Source: Herbinix sp. (GTDB lineage Bacteria > Bacillota > Clostridia > Lachnospirales > Lachnospiraceae). Taken from it: a DNA stretch of 35,390 nt. Positions 1-8,206 of the stretch are shown here, piece by piece. Where the stretch lies: positions 1 through 35,390 of the forward strand of contig JAQSYO010000034.1 of the NCBI GenBank assembly GCA_029256105.1, given 5' to 3'. Position numbers and translations under genes: made by a program. The notes below the pieces were generated by a model. It did no database searches. It worked only from the letters and a program-made list of their open reading frames with translations, and was not told the DNA's origin. The stretch's first letter is position 1. Every line of letters begins with the position of its first letter.

Positions 1-231
1 ATAATGAAAATTTCTCTTGTTTGGATGTCCTTGCGGACTCCAAATATTTTAGAATTTTCAGGGTTGTTTCACTGTTCAATTATCAATGTTCATTTTGTTG
101 TGATGCTTGTGTTTGCTGTGTTTCTCAACACCAGCTCGACTATCTTATCATGTATCCAACTCTTTGTCAACTACTTTTTTAAATTAATTTTTAATCAGTT
201 TTTACTGCTTAAAACATCTGTAAAAGTAGAA
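1..231 (-). other. rRNA-leader-like non-coding stretch
   Basis: No convincing gene is seen. Read on the minus strand, the text around 65-95 (GAACATTGATAATTGAACAG) resembles the spacer/leader sequences that surround rRNA genes in Firmicutes. It is followed at 20-44 by a hairpin: six base pairs, a one-base bulge, four base pairs and a GCAA tetraloop. With two tRNA-Ser genes just upstream in the same orientation, the simplest reading is the start of an rRNA operon leaving the window to the left. This is inference from sequence style; no rRNA itself is visible. Confidence 0.3.
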
Positions 232-320
232 CGGAGAAACAGGGATTTGAACCCTGGCGCCGCTATTAACGACCTACTCCCTTTCCAGGGGAGCCCCTTC
301 AGCCGCTTGGGTATTTCTCC
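232..320 (-). tRNA. tRNA-Ser (anticodon GGA)
   Basis: On the minus strand the sequence folds as a class II tRNA of 89 nt. It has a seven-pair acceptor stem (GGAGAAA with TTTCTCC), a G discriminator base, a five-pair anticodon stem (CTCCC/GGGAG) around the loop CTGGAAA, a long variable arm, and a T arm with GGTTCAAATCC. The anticodon GGA and the long variable arm both indicate serine. No CCA is encoded, so the 3' end would need CCA addition after RNase Z cleavage. It lies 92 nt downstream of another tRNA-Ser and may be co-transcribed with it. Confidence 0.97.
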
Positions 321-412
321 ATTAGGATGACTCAAGTTAATCATATTTAAAACAACTATCTATATTGTCTATAAACTTCATAACCACTATATTTAGAAGA
401 CTAAATACGAAA

Positions 413-497
413 CGGAGAGAGTGGGATTCGAACCCACGGTACCTTTCAGTACACCGGTTTTCAAGACCGGCTCCTTAAGCCTCTCGGACATCTCTCC
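413..497 (-). tRNA. tRNA-Ser (anticodon TGA/UGA)
   Basis: The minus strand gives an 85-nt class II tRNA with acceptor stem GGAGAGA/TCTCTCC, anticodon loop CTTGAAA (anticodon UGA), a long variable arm and a T arm with GGTTCGAATCC. No CCA is encoded. It lies about 55 bp downstream of ispD and upstream of the GGA tRNA-Ser, all in one orientation. No clear terminator separates ispD from it, so either read-through or an own promoter is possible. Confidence 0.97.
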
Positions 498-552
498 AAA
501 CGTCGCTTAGCTAGTATATCACCACAGATATCATGTGTCAAGTAGTTTTCTA

Positions 553-1293
553 TTATTCATGAAAGAATTGTTCTATTTTTTTATTTTTTTCATACAATAC
601 AGTTCTTAGAATTTCCTCAGCTAAAGATAAATCCTCGGGGGTTGTGATTTTAAGGTTGTTATAATCACCGAGAATCATTTTAACCGGACGTTTCAGATAA
701 GTCTCATATACCATCGCGTCATCCGTAATGTTTAACTCCTTCTTGTTTCCTTCTATATAAAACATATCATAGGCTTTTCGAATTTCAGCACACTCAAACG
801 CTTGTGGAGTCTGTGCAGTCCACAGCATGTTTCGATTAGGTGTACCTGATATGAATCCTTCGGTATCAACAACTTTAATTGTTTCCTTTACTGGTGTACC
901 TATTATACAAGCTTTATACTCCGTGACTTGCTGAATTAGATGATCGATTAAGTCGGCGGTGATAAAAGGTCTCGCTCCATCATGAATTAGTACATAATTA
1001 GAAGCGTTTGTAACCTTCAATGCCTGATAAACCGAATCATACCTCTCGATACCACCCTCTTCAATATGAATTACTTTCTTAATATGATAAAAGTCAACAA
1101 TATAATCCCTACAGTAATCTGCTTGGCCTTTGCCTGTAACCAAAATAATCTCATCAACGCTACTTTCTTCAAATGCCCTCAAGGCATAGTAAAGCACCGG
1201 CTTTTCCTGTAAAATTAGAAATTGTTTGGCTACCGGGGAATTCATACGCTTTCCTTGTCCGGCAGCCAATACGATAGCAGTAATTTTATTCAT
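553..1293 (-). CDS. ispD: 2-C-methyl-D-erythritol 4-phosphate cytidylyltransferase
   Basis: IspD transfers CMP from CTP to methylerythritol 4-phosphate in the cytosolic non-mevalonate (MEP) isoprenoid pathway. The 246-residue protein has the usual family length. It shows the nucleotide-binding loop LAAGQGKRM (residues 9-17) followed by the conserved Lys of VAKQF, the GGIERYDSV motif (80-88), DGARPF (105-110), and the RNMLWTAQTPQAF segment (154-166). The ATG is preceded by GGAG at 8 nt. It lies 71 bp downstream of tsaD on the same strand and ahead of two tRNA-Ser genes. No ispF or ispE is visible in the window, so the pathway is not clustered here. Confidence 0.96.
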   Translation of the reverse strand: MNKITAIVLAAGQGKRMNSPVAKQFLILQEKPVLYYALRAFEESSVDEIILVTGKGQADYCRDYIVDFYHIKKVIHIEEGGIERYDSVYQALKVTNASNYVLIHDGARPFITADLIDHLIQQVTEYKACIIGTPVKETIKVVDTEGFISGTPNRNMLWTAQTPQAFECAEIRKAYDMFYIEGNKKELNITDDAMVYETYLKRPVKMILGDYNNLKITTPEDLSLAEEILRTVLYEKNKKIEQFFHE

Positions 1294-1364
1294 TATGATA
1301 ACTCCTATTCAACAACTTTGTTAAGTTAAAATAAGTACTGAGATTTATTCTTAGTAGGGTATAT

Positions 1365-2387
1365 CTATCGTTCGCCAATCTTTAGATTAGGTACTGCATT
1401 CAAATCCAATCCCGACCTGGTTCCTTTTAAATATTCATAATAAGCTGCTGTTCCAATCATTGCTGCATTATCGGTACAAAAAATCGGTGATGGATGATAA
1501 AAAGTGAGACCCTTCTCCTTGCAAGCCGTTGCCATAGCCTCCCGAAGTGAGGAATTCGAAGCAACACCACCTGCAATTGCCACCGTCTTCATGCCAAAAT
1601 CCTTTGCAGCCAACATGGCTTTTGTTACTAATACATCGATTACTGCTTCTTGGAAGGAGGCAGCTATGTCGGCGCGATTGATCTCTTCTTGCTTCATTTC
1701 ACAGATATTAATATGGTTTAAGACTGCTGATTTTAACCCACTGAAGCTAAAATCATATGGAGCCCCTTCAATATGAGCTCTTGGGAATGAAATTGCTTTT
1801 TTATTACCTTCCTTCGAAAGCTTGTCAATCTTTGGTCCACCCGGATACCCTAGTCCAATCGCACGAGCCACTTTATCAAAGGCTTCTCCGGCAGCGTCAT
1901 CCCTGGTTCTCCCGATAATCTCGTAGGTTCCATATTCTTTCACCAATACTAAGTGGGTATGACCTCCCGATACAATCAAGCAAAGAAATGGCGGTTCCAA
2001 ATCTTTATTCTCAATATAATTGGCAGATACGTGTCCTTCAATATGATGTACTCCAACTAAAGGTATATTCTTTGCGAAACTGATTGCCTTTGCCTCAGCT
2101 ACACCGACCAAAAGAGCCCCAACTAATCCAGGGCCATAGGTAACGCCGATCGCATCGATATCATCCAGACTAACTTCTGCAGTAGTAAGTGCTTCTTCAA
2201 TTACTTGGTTTATCTTTTCTATATGTTTACGTGAAGCTATCTCCGGTACCACTCCTCCATAAAGCTTATGAAGCTCTATCTGGGATGAAATGATATTGGA
2301 AAGAACCTCTCTCCCGTTTTTTACTACTGCTGCCGCTGTTTCATCACAGGAGGTCTCTATTCCCAATATTAAAATGTCTTTCGTCAT
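1365..2387 (-). CDS. tsaD: tRNA N6-adenosine threonylcarbamoyltransferase
   Basis: TsaD, with TsaB and TsaE, transfers threonylcarbamoyl from threonylcarbamoyl-AMP to A37 of ANN-decoding tRNAs (t6A). The 340-residue protein has the ASKHA start GIETSCDET (9-17), the metal-binding His pair in HHIEGH (H115 and H119), SGGHTHL near 140 and the C-terminal CTDNAAMIG metal/phosphate motif. Length is typical. The ATG has AGAGGA about 5 nt upstream. Its partners tsaB and tsaE lie about 2.6-3.8 kb upstream on the same strand, separated from it by rnz, an unknown membrane protein and a terminator at 4173-4205. Confidence 0.97.
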   Translation of the reverse strand: MTKDILILGIETSCDETAAAVVKNGREVLSNIISSQIELHKLYGGVVPEIASRKHIEKINQVIEEALTTAEVSLDDIDAIGVTYGPGLVGALLVGVAEAKAISFAKNIPLVGVHHIEGHVSANYIENKDLEPPFLCLIVSGGHTHLVLVKEYGTYEIIGRTRDDAAGEAFDKVARAIGLGYPGGPKIDKLSKEGNKKAISFPRAHIEGAPYDFSFSGLKSAVLNHINICEMKQEEINRADIAASFQEAVIDVLVTKAMLAAKDFGMKTVAIAGGVASNSSLREAMATACKEKGLTFYHPSPIFCTDNAAMIGTAAYYEYLKGTRSGLDLNAVPNLKIGER

Positions 2388-2525
2388 ACTATCCTCTTTC
2401 TATTTCAACTATCCTGCTGTTTCATAGTTATTACTTTATCTCTATTCTTAATTTTTATTTATTGTAACTATTCTTATGAATAGGCAAAACCAACACCATA
2501 ACATAACTTATCTAAATTAATTCCC

Positions 2526-3095
2526 TTATTCAGCTACCTGCCATCCAAGGATCTTCCAATTTTTATCCTCACCCTGCCGCAATAAGATTTTCCAAGTCTC
2601 AGTAAATTTTCCATTCTCTTGAATGGTAAAGGAAACATAATTTACAGAGTATTTAACTCCCTCAATTTCACTTTCCTTTTCTAGATCTTCATTCACTAGC
2701 AAATAATTTGTTATGCGACGGTCTTTCTCTTTCCATGCAGCAATGTCTGTATATAAATTCTGTAAGTAGACCTCTTGCGGATTGCTTGCTAAAAACTCTT
2801 CATCATATAACTCTCTTATTTTTATCGCAAGGGCTTCCACCTCTTCGTCCTTGGGATTATCGTACAAATTCTTTATCATACTGCTAAATAACTTTACAAC
2901 TTCTCTTGGTGTTTCGGGATAGTACAGCTCCAGATCTTTATTTATTAGTTTCTCAACCTCTGTGAGATTATCCCCTGAAGCATCTTCTAATGGAGTAGTC
3001 CGGTTTGACCAATAATAATAAAACAATAAAATAATAATCGCAAGTATTGTCATCACTACGATTGTTGCTGTAGTTCTATTCTTTGCCTTTTTCAT
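2526..3095 (-). CDS. Membrane-anchored protein of unknown function (DUF6715-like)
   Basis: I do not recognise a function. The 189-residue protein starts with a short basic segment (KKAKNR), one hydrophobic helix (about residues 9-29) ending in YYYW, and then a charged, mostly helical extracytoplasmic part with many Glu and Lys. The C-terminal region (about 130-185) reads like a small beta-rich domain ending GWQVAE. This layout matches small Lachnospiraceae proteins I recall as DUF6715, but that name is a memory-based guess. A strong GGAGG sits 7 nt before the ATG. The gene starts 25 bp after rnz, so the two are probably co-transcribed, and tsaD follows 138 bp downstream. Confidence 0.75.
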   Translation of the reverse strand: MKKAKNRTTATIVVMTILAIIILLFYYYWSNRTTPLEDASGDNLTEVEKLINKDLELYYPETPREVVKLFSSMIKNLYDNPKDEEVEALAIKIRELYDEEFLASNPQEVYLQNLYTDIAAWKEKDRRITNYLLVNEDLEKESEIEGVKYSVNYVSFTIQENGKFTETWKILLRQGEDKNWKILGWQVAE

Positions 3096-3120
3096 ACCGC
3101 AACCTCCTTATCTTATCCTG

Positions 3121-4035
3121 TCATTCATCCTTATCAAATTCCAGAGTTACGCTCTTTCTATCTTTCCCAGGTTTTGTATTCTGGAAAATTCGTCTTGCTT
3201 CACCAATAAAGTCTTCCGGCCGAATTAATGAAGGGCTATAATGAGTAAGCCATAATTCACTGACTTCTGCAGTTTTGGCAAGCGTTGCAGCTTCACAAAA
3301 AGTCATGTGTTTATATTCCTTCGCCTTTGTATCCTTCTCTTGTTCACCATACATTCCTTCGCAGATAAACAAATCAGAACCGGATGCATTAGTAGCAATT
3401 GTTTTCGTCGGCCTCGAATCGGTACAATAAGTTAATTTAATCCCCTTTCGTTCCGGTCCCAGAACCAGCTGTGGAGTATAAGTTATGTCACCCTCTGTTA
3501 TGGTGTCACCCTTCTGTAGGCGGTTCCAGTATTTCTGAGGTACTTGGTTCTCGAGAGCTCGTTCTGTATAAAACCTTCCGCCACGCTTGATTTCAATGCT
3601 ATATCCATAACAGATTACATTATGCTTAACTTGAAATGCTTTGATCTGATATCCGTATAACTCTACCGTTTCCTCTAGGTCGGTTAGCTCAATAAACTTT
3701 ACTTCAAACGGCAGCTCCGGTGCAATAACGCGAAGTGAATTTACTACTCTCTCTAACCCCTTCGGTCCGATTAATGTCACCGGCTCTCTCCGGTCCGCAT
3801 TTCCCATAGAAAGAAGCAATCCCGGTAATCCACTGATATGATCTCCATGATAATGAGTAAAGCATATTGTATCGATGGAATGAAAACTCCATCCTTTTTC
3901 TCTAATTGCTATCTGTGTTCCTTCTCCGCAATCTATTAATAAACTACTACCATTATACCTCGTCATAAGCGCAGTCAACCACCTGCCAGGTAAAGGCATC
4001 ATTCCACTCGTTCCTAATAAACAAACATCCAACAT
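3121..4035 (-). CDS. rnz: Ribonuclease Z (tRNA 3' endonuclease)
   Basis: RNase Z removes 3' trailers from precursor tRNAs, mainly those without an encoded CCA such as the two tRNA-Ser genes in this window. The metallo-beta-lactamase zinc motif HYHGDHISGLPGL lies near residue 61. Other ligands are visible as HNVICYGYSIE, CTDSRPT and the C-terminal LTHYSP. Length (about 304 aa) is typical of bacterial RNase Z. I chose the ATG that gives MLDVCLLGTSG, because an ATG 12 nt earlier has AGG only one base ahead of it, too close for a binding site. The family normally begins MLDVCLLG. It probably leads an rnz-DUF-tsaD-ispD unit. Confidence 0.95.
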   Translation of the reverse strand: MLDVCLLGTSGMMPLPGRWLTALMTRYNGSSLLIDCGEGTQIAIREKGWSFHSIDTICFTHYHGDHISGLPGLLLSMGNADRREPVTLIGPKGLERVVNSLRVIAPELPFEVKFIELTDLEETVELYGYQIKAFQVKHNVICYGYSIEIKRGGRFYTERALENQVPQKYWNRLQKGDTITEGDITYTPQLVLGPERKGIKLTYCTDSRPTKTIATNASGSDLFICEGMYGEQEKDTKAKEYKHMTFCEAATLAKTAEVSELWLTHYSPSLIRPEDFIGEARRIFQNTKPGKDRKSVTLEFDKDE

Positions 4036-4172
4036 ATTTTCTTCCATGCCTTTCTAACTTTATTACATAATCATTTTACCACAGTTTACACATTCATATA
4101 AGCATGTTTACAATTATTTTAACAGTTTTTTCTACCGTTTGTCCAGAAATTTGTTTTTCGCCCACATAACGT

Positions 4173-4205
4173 AAAAAAAGAGTTGGCTATGAACCAACTC
4201 TTTCC
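4173..4205 (-). terminator. Intrinsic terminator after the tsaE-tsaB-rimI group
   Basis: On the minus strand the hairpin AAAGAGTTGG / CCAACTCTTT with a 6-7 nt loop is followed directly by a run of seven T. It lies just downstream of the small zinc-ribbon gene and upstream of rnz, so it separates two transcription units. Confidence 0.85.
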
Positions 4206-4209
4206 TCTT

Positions 4210-4458
4210 CTACAAAGCTTCTAATTTTTTCCTTACTTCAACTGGAATTTGAAATTCTGAAATCAATTTATCATAACACTCTTCGCAAAGATTAAAATGA
4301 TGCACTTCCATATCTCGTTCAGAAAAATATCCCCACTCTTTCGTCGCTTCAAATGCATCCTCTTTCAGGATACCATTCTCGAACTTCAGTTGTTTTCCGC
4401 ATGAATTGCAGCAAATCCCATTTTCCCCACTTGTTTTAATGTTATCGATTTTTTTCAC
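4210..4458 (-). CDS. Small zinc-ribbon-like protein of unknown function
   Basis: This 82-residue protein has two cysteine pairs that could bind one zinc: CCNSCGK near residue 16 and CEECYDK near residue 58. The first is followed by a short beta-rich segment (LKFENG), and an HHFNLCEEC stretch may add a histidine. The end is helical (EFQIPVEVRKKLEAL). The start is GTG, with a strong GGAGGG 8 nt upstream. It is the last gene of the tsaE-tsaB-rimI direction, about 70 bp after rimI and just before a terminator. Family and role are unknown to me; small zinc ribbons like this are often RNA or protein adaptors, but nothing here proves it. Confidence 0.75.
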   Translation of the reverse strand: MKKIDNIKTSGENGICCNSCGKQLKFENGILKEDAFEATKEWGYFSERDMEVHHFNLCEECYDKLISEFQIPVEVRKKLEAL

Positions 4459-4525
4459 AACTTATCCCTCCTGATTAGATACAAGCATCGCCCTTAGGAT
4501 TATTATAATACCTAATCAGGAATTT

Positions 4526-4978
4526 TTATAGTGGGAATTGCTGTATCGGTTTCAACCACATAATGACAGCATCCTCTTTTGGCTTCGAATAAAAGTCCTT
4601 ACGAAGCCCAGCTCGTTCAAAACCAAGGCGTTGATATAGTTGAATTGCAGCCTCATTGGAACTTCGAACCTCCAGAGTGAAAGTGGCTATCCCCTTATCC
4701 AGAGACGAAGCAATCAAATTCTTTAACATTCCTTGCCCGATTTGTTGTCTGCGGTATTCCTTTTTAACAGCGACATTGTAAATGTACCCTTCTCCGGCAA
4801 TTCCCCAATAACCACAATACCCAGCAACTTTTCCATCTATCTCTGCAATTAAATATCCATTATTTGCTTCCCGTAAGGAACTTCGAAAATCCTCTTCGCT
4901 CCAAGGGTCAGAAAAGGTTTCTTGTTCAATTGCACAAACCTCGGTCAGGTCTGCTTCTGTCATAGTGCGAATTAGCAT
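4526..4978 (-). CDS. rimI: [Ribosomal protein bS18]-alanine N-acetyltransferase
   Basis: RimI is a GNAT acetyltransferase that acetylates the N-terminal alanine of ribosomal protein S18. The 150-residue protein shows the GNAT order: N-terminal RTMTEADL, YIYNVAVKKEYR (beta4), the acetyl-CoA loop RRQQIGQGML, and the C-terminal NEAAIQLYQRLGFERAG motif typical of RimI. I place the start at the ATG of MLIRTMTE, since GGAGG lies 8 nt upstream. A longer open frame reaches back into tsaB but has no binding site and no family similarity in the extension. It starts 19 bp after tsaB, the common tsaB-rimI order of Firmicutes. Confidence 0.93.
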   Translation of the reverse strand: MLIRTMTEADLTEVCAIEQETFSDPWSEEDFRSSLREANNGYLIAEIDGKVAGYCGYWGIAGEGYIYNVAVKKEYRRQQIGQGMLKNLIASSLDKGIATFTLEVRSSNEAAIQLYQRLGFERAGLRKDFYSKPKEDAVIMWLKPIQQFPL

Positions 4979-4997
4979 CAAAATAACCTCCGTACAA

Positions 4998-5699
4998 CTA
5001 TTTGAGTTTTTCGGCAAGTTCCCGTTCCGCCTGGGATAGGCGCAGATAAACCGGTTCATGTTTTTCTGCCGTTTCCATCTGATTATTCTTATACAAATGT
5101 ATTCCGAGAGCTCCAATTGCCCCAGCTCTTTGTCGGTTTAAATGAATTGGTGCAAATTCAAAGTTTACTTTTGTCTTCTCTTCAATAATCTCTTTATAGA
5201 CTGCGGTTCCATCCCCCAGAAAGATTACATCCCTACCAAGTTGATTTATTTCCTCCACAATTTCCTCTATCGTTACTGCCATTTGCTTTCTCACGATACG
5301 AAACTCATTTCCGATAAAATCATATAAACCGGTATAAACCTGATTTCTTCGGGCATCCATCAGTGGGCAGATTAATTTATCCGTTCCAAATAAATTGTAT
5401 GCCAGTCCATCCAAAGTAGGAACTGCAATAATCGGCTTATTTAAGGCAAGACCTAATCCCTTCGCTGTTGCAGAGCCAATACGTAAGCCTGTAAAGGAAC
5501 CTGGACCTGCTGCAACTGCAATCGCATCCACTTCAGATATATCCATGTCCACCATCTTAACAATTTCCTGTAGCATGGGTAGTAATGTCTGCGAATGTGT
5601 TTTCTTATAATTAACGGTATATTCTGCTAACATCGTCTCCTCAGTCACCACTGCTACAGACGCTACCAATCCTGAGCTGTCCAACGCCAATAATTTCAT
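4998..5699 (-). CDS. tsaB: tRNA threonylcarbamoyladenosine synthesis protein TsaB
   Basis: TsaB is the non-catalytic TsaD paralogue that dimerises with TsaD in t6A synthesis. The 233-residue protein begins MKLLALDSSGLVASVAVV and has HSQTLLPML, the AVAAGPGSFTGLRIG motif (about 68-82) and a degenerate C-terminal half, all usual for TsaB. I use the ATG with AGGAGG 7 nt upstream, not the upstream in-frame alternative start that overlaps the binding site. It lies between tsaE (59 bp before) and rimI (19 bp after) in a probable operon. Confidence 0.95.
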   Translation of the reverse strand: MKLLALDSSGLVASVAVVTEETMLAEYTVNYKKTHSQTLLPMLQEIVKMVDMDISEVDAIAVAAGPGSFTGLRIGSATAKGLGLALNKPIIAVPTLDGLAYNLFGTDKLICPLMDARRNQVYTGLYDFIGNEFRIVRKQMAVTIEEIVEEINQLGRDVIFLGDGTAVYKEIIEEKTKVNFEFAPIHLNRQRAGAIGALGIHLYKNNQMETAEKHEPVYLRLSQAERELAEKLK

Positions 5700-5758
5700 C
5701 ACTGTTCCTCCTCTCACCTAATTTGCTTAACTTTATCATTATTATGATTTTACTACTA

Positions 5759-6178
5759 TTACCCTACTATTATTTCACGGTAATCAAAGCCCTTCGATAA
5801 ATCCTTTTTTATTGTTACGGTTGTCCTACTTTTGGGAAGAATATCTTCAATCAATTCTGCCCACTCAATAAGGCATACCCCATCCCCGTAAAAATAATCT
5901 TCGTAACCGATCTCTTCCATCTCTTCCACATCAGCTATTCGGTATACGTCAAAATGGTAAAAGGGCAATCCATTTCCTTCATATTGTTGAATGATTGTAA
6001 ATGTTGGGCTGCTTACTGCTTCGTCAATTCCCAGTCCTTTTGCAAAGCCTTGGGTAAATACTGTTTTACCCACACCCAAATCTCCACTGAGGCAGTAAAC
6101 CTCACCTTTTTTTGCTTTGGCTCCCAAAGTAAACCCAAACTGGAAGGTGTCCTCCGCTTGATAGCTATCTATTGTCAT
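5759..6178 (-). CDS. tsaE: tRNA threonylcarbamoyladenosine synthesis ATPase TsaE
   Basis: TsaE is the small P-loop ATPase of the TsaB-TsaD-TsaE t6A complex. The 139-residue protein shows Walker A GDLGVGKT (32-39), the SSPTFT switch-like motif (about 56-61), HFDVYR, and the IEWAE segment. Length is typical. It is the first gene of tsaE-tsaB-rimI. An AT-rich TGCTATAAT extended -10-like element occurs about 45 bp upstream of its ATG, between the gene and the ribU terminator. Confidence 0.95.
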   Translation of the reverse strand: MTIDSYQAEDTFQFGFTLGAKAKKGEVYCLSGDLGVGKTVFTQGFAKGLGIDEAVSSPTFTIIQQYEGNGLPFYHFDVYRIADVEEMEEIGYEDYFYGDGVCLIEWAELIEDILPKSRTTVTIKKDLSKGFDYREIIVG

Positions 6179-6241
6179 AATATTTCCTCTTCTATCGACC
6201 TATTGTCGGCTTAATCGGAAATATTATAGCAGATATTATTT

Positions 6242-6296
6242 AAAAAAGATAGAGCATCTTTGAAACCATAATTTCAAAGATGCTCTACCTTTTTAT
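6242..6296 (-). terminator. Terminator downstream of ribU
   Basis: A 16-bp stem (TAGAGCATCTTTGAAA with TTTCAAAGATGCTCTA) around a short loop is followed on the minus strand by a T-rich run (TCTTTTTTA). It closes the ribU unit 40-80 bp after its stop. A T run on the other side means it could also work for plus-strand transcripts. Confidence 0.88.
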
Positions 6297-6326
6297 ATTA
6301 TAATATTCTGCCATATATAACAAACA

Positions 6327-6992
6327 TTAAATAAGTCTGCCCTTTAATAAGCGATACGTATAGTATCCAATTATCGACATTGCAATTCCCTTTACGATGT
6401 TATATGGGGTTATACCAATTATCACCAAACTTGCAAGATCCTTAATCGCAGGTACCCCTGCTGCCGCAAATCCAATAACACTTTCCATGCCGCCAAATAA
6501 TTTTGCATAAAGTGGAAGCATTACAAAGTAATTCAAAACTGCACCAGTTACCACCATTGCGATTGTACCAATGCTAAAAACAAATATTAAGTATAAATAA
6601 CTTGATGACTTAACTTTATTGTTATTCAGGTTTGTTTTTTCTCTTGAAGAATTCTTAGCTGTTTTCAACTTATATAATAACCCAACTGGCAAAATATAAG
6701 CACTACTGATTAAAAAGTTGGCCAGTTCACCAACCCCTCCTGTAGTTGTAGCGGTAACTGCTTTTACTAAGTTTTTAATAAGCTCGATGATTACTCCTGC
6801 TAAGGGCCCAAACTGTAAAGCAGCAATAACTGCCGGTATATCACTGAACTCAAATTCTAAAAATCCCAAATGTTTATAAGGTAATTTGAATAACATTAGC
6901 ACATAAGAAAGTGCTGCAAAGAGGCTGATTAAGACCATCTGCTTTGTTGAAAATATTGTTGCTTTTTGATTTGTTACTGCGTTTGTTTTCAT
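6327..6992 (-). CDS. ribU: Riboflavin ECF transporter substrate-binding protein RibU
   Basis: RibU is the membrane S component that binds riboflavin and works with a shared ECF energising module, which is not encoded here. The 221-residue protein is hydrophobic with about five to six helices. It has the S-component signature region (ALSYVLMLFKLPYKHLGFLEFEFSDIPAVIAAL) whose EFSDIP stretch is typical of RibU. A hydrophilic basic loop (about residues 120-135) separates the two halves. I use the ATG giving MKTNAV, with GGAGAG 6 nt upstream, instead of a TTG 24 nt earlier. An FMN riboswitch with terminator lies directly upstream, which supports the riboflavin assignment. Confidence 0.93.
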   Translation of the reverse strand: MKTNAVTNQKATIFSTKQMVLISLFAALSYVLMLFKLPYKHLGFLEFEFSDIPAVIAALQFGPLAGVIIELIKNLVKAVTATTTGGVGELANFLISSAYILPVGLLYKLKTAKNSSREKTNLNNNKVKSSSYLYLIFVFSIGTIAMVVTGAVLNYFVMLPLYAKLFGGMESVIGFAAAGVPAIKDLASLVIIGITPYNIVKGIAMSIIGYYTYRLLKGRLI

Positions 6993-7044
6993 ATTATTCT
7001 CTCCTTTTAAGTTCAAAGGAAAAATTCTGGGTGCTAGCAGAACA

Positions 7045-7083
7045 TAAAAAATCCCCGATTCTAATTATATTAAAATCGGGGCA
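7045..7083 (-). terminator. FMN riboswitch expression-platform terminator
   Basis: On the minus strand, CCCCGATT pairs with AATCGGGG around a 13-nt AT loop and is followed by an ATTTTTTA run. It sits between the FMN aptamer and ribU, so it is the likely ligand-dependent transcription attenuator. Confidence 0.9.
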
Positions 7084-7105
7084 CTTAAATTTAATGTTAT
7101 TCTGC

Positions 7106-7249
7106 TGCTCTTCTCACATCCAGACTTTACTGTCGGTTTTGGAATTTCACCAAATCAATCATCAATGATAACGTCAATATAAAACTTTATCATCTACGAG
7201 TCGCGGACTATACCGCCGGTCGGGAATTTCACCCTGCCCCGAAGAATTT
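7106..7249 (-). promoter_or_regulatory. FMN riboswitch (RFN element)
   Basis: The minus strand carries the conserved RFN core: CTTCGGGGCAGGGTGAAATT, CCCGACCGGCGGT, the AGTCCGCGA block, then TTGGTGAAATTCC, AACCGACAGT and GTCTGGATGTGAGAAGA. Its ends pair to close P1. An optional stem loop of variable sequence lies in the middle. By known mechanism, FMN binding promotes formation of the terminator at 7045-7083 and lowers ribU expression. Confidence 0.97.
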
Positions 7250-7272
7250 ACCTTTATTATTTTTACAACCTC

Positions 7273-7301
7273 ATCATACATCATACTTCTTTTGTTGTCA
7301 A
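7273..7301 (-). promoter_or_regulatory. Sigma-A-type promoter for the FMN riboswitch and ribU
   Basis: On the minus strand TTGACA (7301-7296) and TATGAT (7278-7273) are separated by exactly 17 bp. The start of transcription would be about 20 nt upstream of the RFN aptamer, as expected for a riboswitch leader. Confidence 0.8.
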
Positions 7302-7391
7302 CATCATAACAATTAAAATACAGCGATAATAACCAAATTGACAATGATAGTACTAGTATTATAAACGATTCATAAAATAATTAATTGCTAG

Positions 7392-8144
7392 CTATAAGTT
7401 ACCACTTAATTTATCCTTTATAACTCCTACCGCTTCCCTAACATAATAATTAATGCTAAGAAGGTGATCCGTGGGTGCTGCTAGACCTTGAACTTGTTTT
7501 AACCCTTGCTTTTTAGCGATTCCTATTGCACGAAATATATGAAACCCATTTGTTACAATTACTGTTGAACTGTTTTCTTTTAAGAAATGCTTACTATAAA
7601 GTATGTTCTCATAGGTATTCGTGGATTTATCCTCTTTTATTATTCGCGATGACGCAATCCCTTTTATGATTAAATACTGCTTCATAGCCTCAGCCTCCGA
7701 AATCATTTCACCATTCCCCTTACCTCCTGAAACAATCGCTATTGATTTGGGATTACTGTTAAGATAAGTATTTGCTGTGTCCAAACGTTTCTTTAAAGAC
7801 TTTGTTATTCTAGTTCCCCTGACTTGTGCTCCTAGAATTAGCACGTAATCCATCCCTTGCTCTGCTTTCTGCCTAGTATAATAAATCAATGTTCCTTCTA
7901 TAAAAGCAAAAACAGCAACCCCTACAAGTATTACTGTAATAACCAAATTACTTAAGAAACCTGATATTAATATTTCATGTCTAACAAGATATTTGATTAT
8001 AATGCATAAAATAATACTTCCAAAACCCGCTGCAAGCCAAAACCAGGAAAAGACAGAAGCAATACCTGAATATATGATTATTAAGAAATAGTACAACAAG
8101 CTCATAATTCCAAATATCAGGCAACTCCAGAAAAATACATTCAT
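7392..8144 (-). CDS. YdcF/SanA-like DUF218 membrane protein
   Basis: The 250-residue protein has three to four N-terminal membrane helices (about 2-25, 28-51, 62-85) and then a DUF218 domain. Domain motifs are DYVLILGAQV (99-108), the SGGKG turn (139-143), EAEAM (150-154), and STNTYEN (174-180), ending with a TNGFHIFRA segment. DUF218 proteins such as SanA, YdcF and ElyC are linked to envelope integrity and possibly lipid or glycan metabolism, but their reaction is not settled. AGGAG lies about 10 nt before the ATG. It follows tex on the same strand with a 16-bp inverted repeat between them. Confidence 0.85.
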   Translation of the reverse strand: MNVFFWSCLIFGIMSLLYYFLIIIYSGIASVFSWFWLAAGFGSIILCIIIKYLVRHEILISGFLSNLVITVILVGVAVFAFIEGTLIYYTRQKAEQGMDYVLILGAQVRGTRITKSLKKRLDTANTYLNSNPKSIAIVSGGKGNGEMISEAEAMKQYLIIKGIASSRIIKEDKSTNTYENILYSKHFLKENSSTVIVTNGFHIFRAIGIAKKQGLKQVQGLAAPTDHLLSINYYVREAVGVIKDKLSGNL

Positions 8145-8206
8145 ATTATATTCATCTCCTCTTTTCTAATCTAAATGGTTTGACAGCACAGTCATTCGTA
8201 AGAATT

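Noticed and set aside
4..330. 108-codon open frame on the plus strand
   Set aside because: It runs across the antisense of a tRNA-Ser and has no ribosome binding site or recognisable protein features.
498..552. Terminator between ispD and tRNA-Ser
   Set aside because: No stable hairpin with a T run could be found in this short gap.
4979..5116. N-terminal extension of RimI overlapping tsaB
   Set aside because: The extended frame lies wholly in tsaB coding sequence; the ATG at 4978 has a strong binding site and gives the normal family length.
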